A stretch of 64,000 nt of DNA from Mastigias papua. Its lineage: Eukaryota > Cnidaria > Scyphozoa > Rhizostomeae > Mastigiidae. Within the stretch, counting starts at the first letter, position 1; each line of letters begins with the position of its first letter. The position numbers and the translations under genes are program-made. Of this stretch, positions 63,600 to 64,000 are shown piece by piece. The notes under the pieces were generated by a model that was given only the letters and a program-made list of their open reading frames with translations, was not told the origin of the DNA and did no database searches. Where the stretch lies: assembly GCA_964019165.1 (NCBI GenBank), contig OZ025268.1, positions 342,001-406,000 of the forward strand, given 5' to 3'.

Positions 63600-64000
63600 A
63601 AAGCGAAGAGTTCTTGCAGTTTCTAATAGAGATGCTTTCTGTAGAACTCCGTAGGTCACGTTTGGACTGATGGTATTGAGCCAGCCTTTGAAGCTCTTTG
63701 GCACGGTGCCAAGGGCTTCAATGATAATGGGAATGAATTTGATTTTACTGCAATTCCATTTCTTATCAACTCCCATTTCAAATCATTATATCTCTCGATT
63801 TTCTCTTCTTCTTTCTCTTGTACCCTAGTATCAAACGGGCAAGCAACATCGGTAATCATGCAAGTTCTTTTCTGTTTGTCAAGAACTGCAATGAATTTAT
63901 CTCTGAGTTCAGTTTTCTTGAAGAAAATGCTATGCATATCTTTATTATCAAAGTTGTATGTTCTCTCTTGCTTAATATCTTGCTTTGTTTTACCCTGATA
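63585..64000 (-). pseudogene. 3' end of a LINE reverse transcriptase, cut by the window edge
   Basis: The minus strand encodes the C-terminal segment typical of one group of LINE reverse transcriptases: ITDVACPFDTRVQEKEEEK followed, in another frame, by IPIIIEALGTVPKSFKGWL and LLQKASLLETARTLR, ending at 63585. The switch between two frames near 63770 shows a frameshift, so this copy is broken. It extends beyond the window. Confidence 0.85.

Overview
The window is nuclear DNA from an animal, most likely an AT-rich, intron-rich marine invertebrate. It holds split genes with GT/AG introns, metazoan neural and adhesion families (a contactin-associated-protein-like receptor, a tau/MAP2-type protein), a CNC-family bZIP factor, and BEL/Pao, LINE, KDZ/Zisupton-like, Mutator-like and hAT-like transposons. 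The species cannot be fixed from sequence alone. No tRNA, rRNA, CRISPR or bacterial-style operon was seen.

Layout. 475-6837: a complete BEL/Pao LTR retrotransposon (minus strand) with matching 377-bp LTRs and a 5-bp target-site duplication, but a gutted RNase H. 7306-7469: terminal exon of an SH3 protein (Abi-like). 9241-13311: five exons of a tau/MAP2-like microtubule-binding protein (minus). 18817-21333: a two-exon NFE2L/Nrf-type CNC bZIP factor (minus) with a small hAT-like MITE in its intron. 21640-24037: a LINE broken by a one-base frameshift. 26459-35542: a nine-exon CNTNAP/neurexin-IV-like receptor (minus), reconstructed in frame to 1,205 aa and lacking the discoidin domain. 39533-40554: PTRHD1 (minus). 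It shares a 96-bp head-to-head promoter with a plus-strand gene starting at 40651, whose later exons appear at 60236-62550.

40832-56870: a 16-kb DNA transposon of KDZ/Zisupton type lying in the presumed first intron of that plus-strand gene. It has imperfect terminal inverted repeats of about 170 bp and inverted subterminal arrays of a 348-bp repeat, each monomer carrying a CATACATATAGGGGC motif. A single intron-less 1,883-aa protein carries two Ulp1/C48-type protease-like domains (the first with H-D-Q-C intact, the second with Cys replaced by Ser), C2H2 fingers, a SWIM motif, a SAP-like segment, the transposase core and a PHD finger. Two younger elements are nested in it: a 3.2-kb Mutator-like transposon with a two-exon transposase (52776-55997) and a 988-bp MITE with a TTA duplication (43426-44413).

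56871-64000: a 96-bp perfect palindrome, reverse-transcriptase fragments, the last exons of the small plus-strand gene and, at the edge, the 3' end of another LINE. The host genes are unrelated neighbours rather than a pathway. The dominant theme is nested mobile DNA in and between otherwise intact genes.
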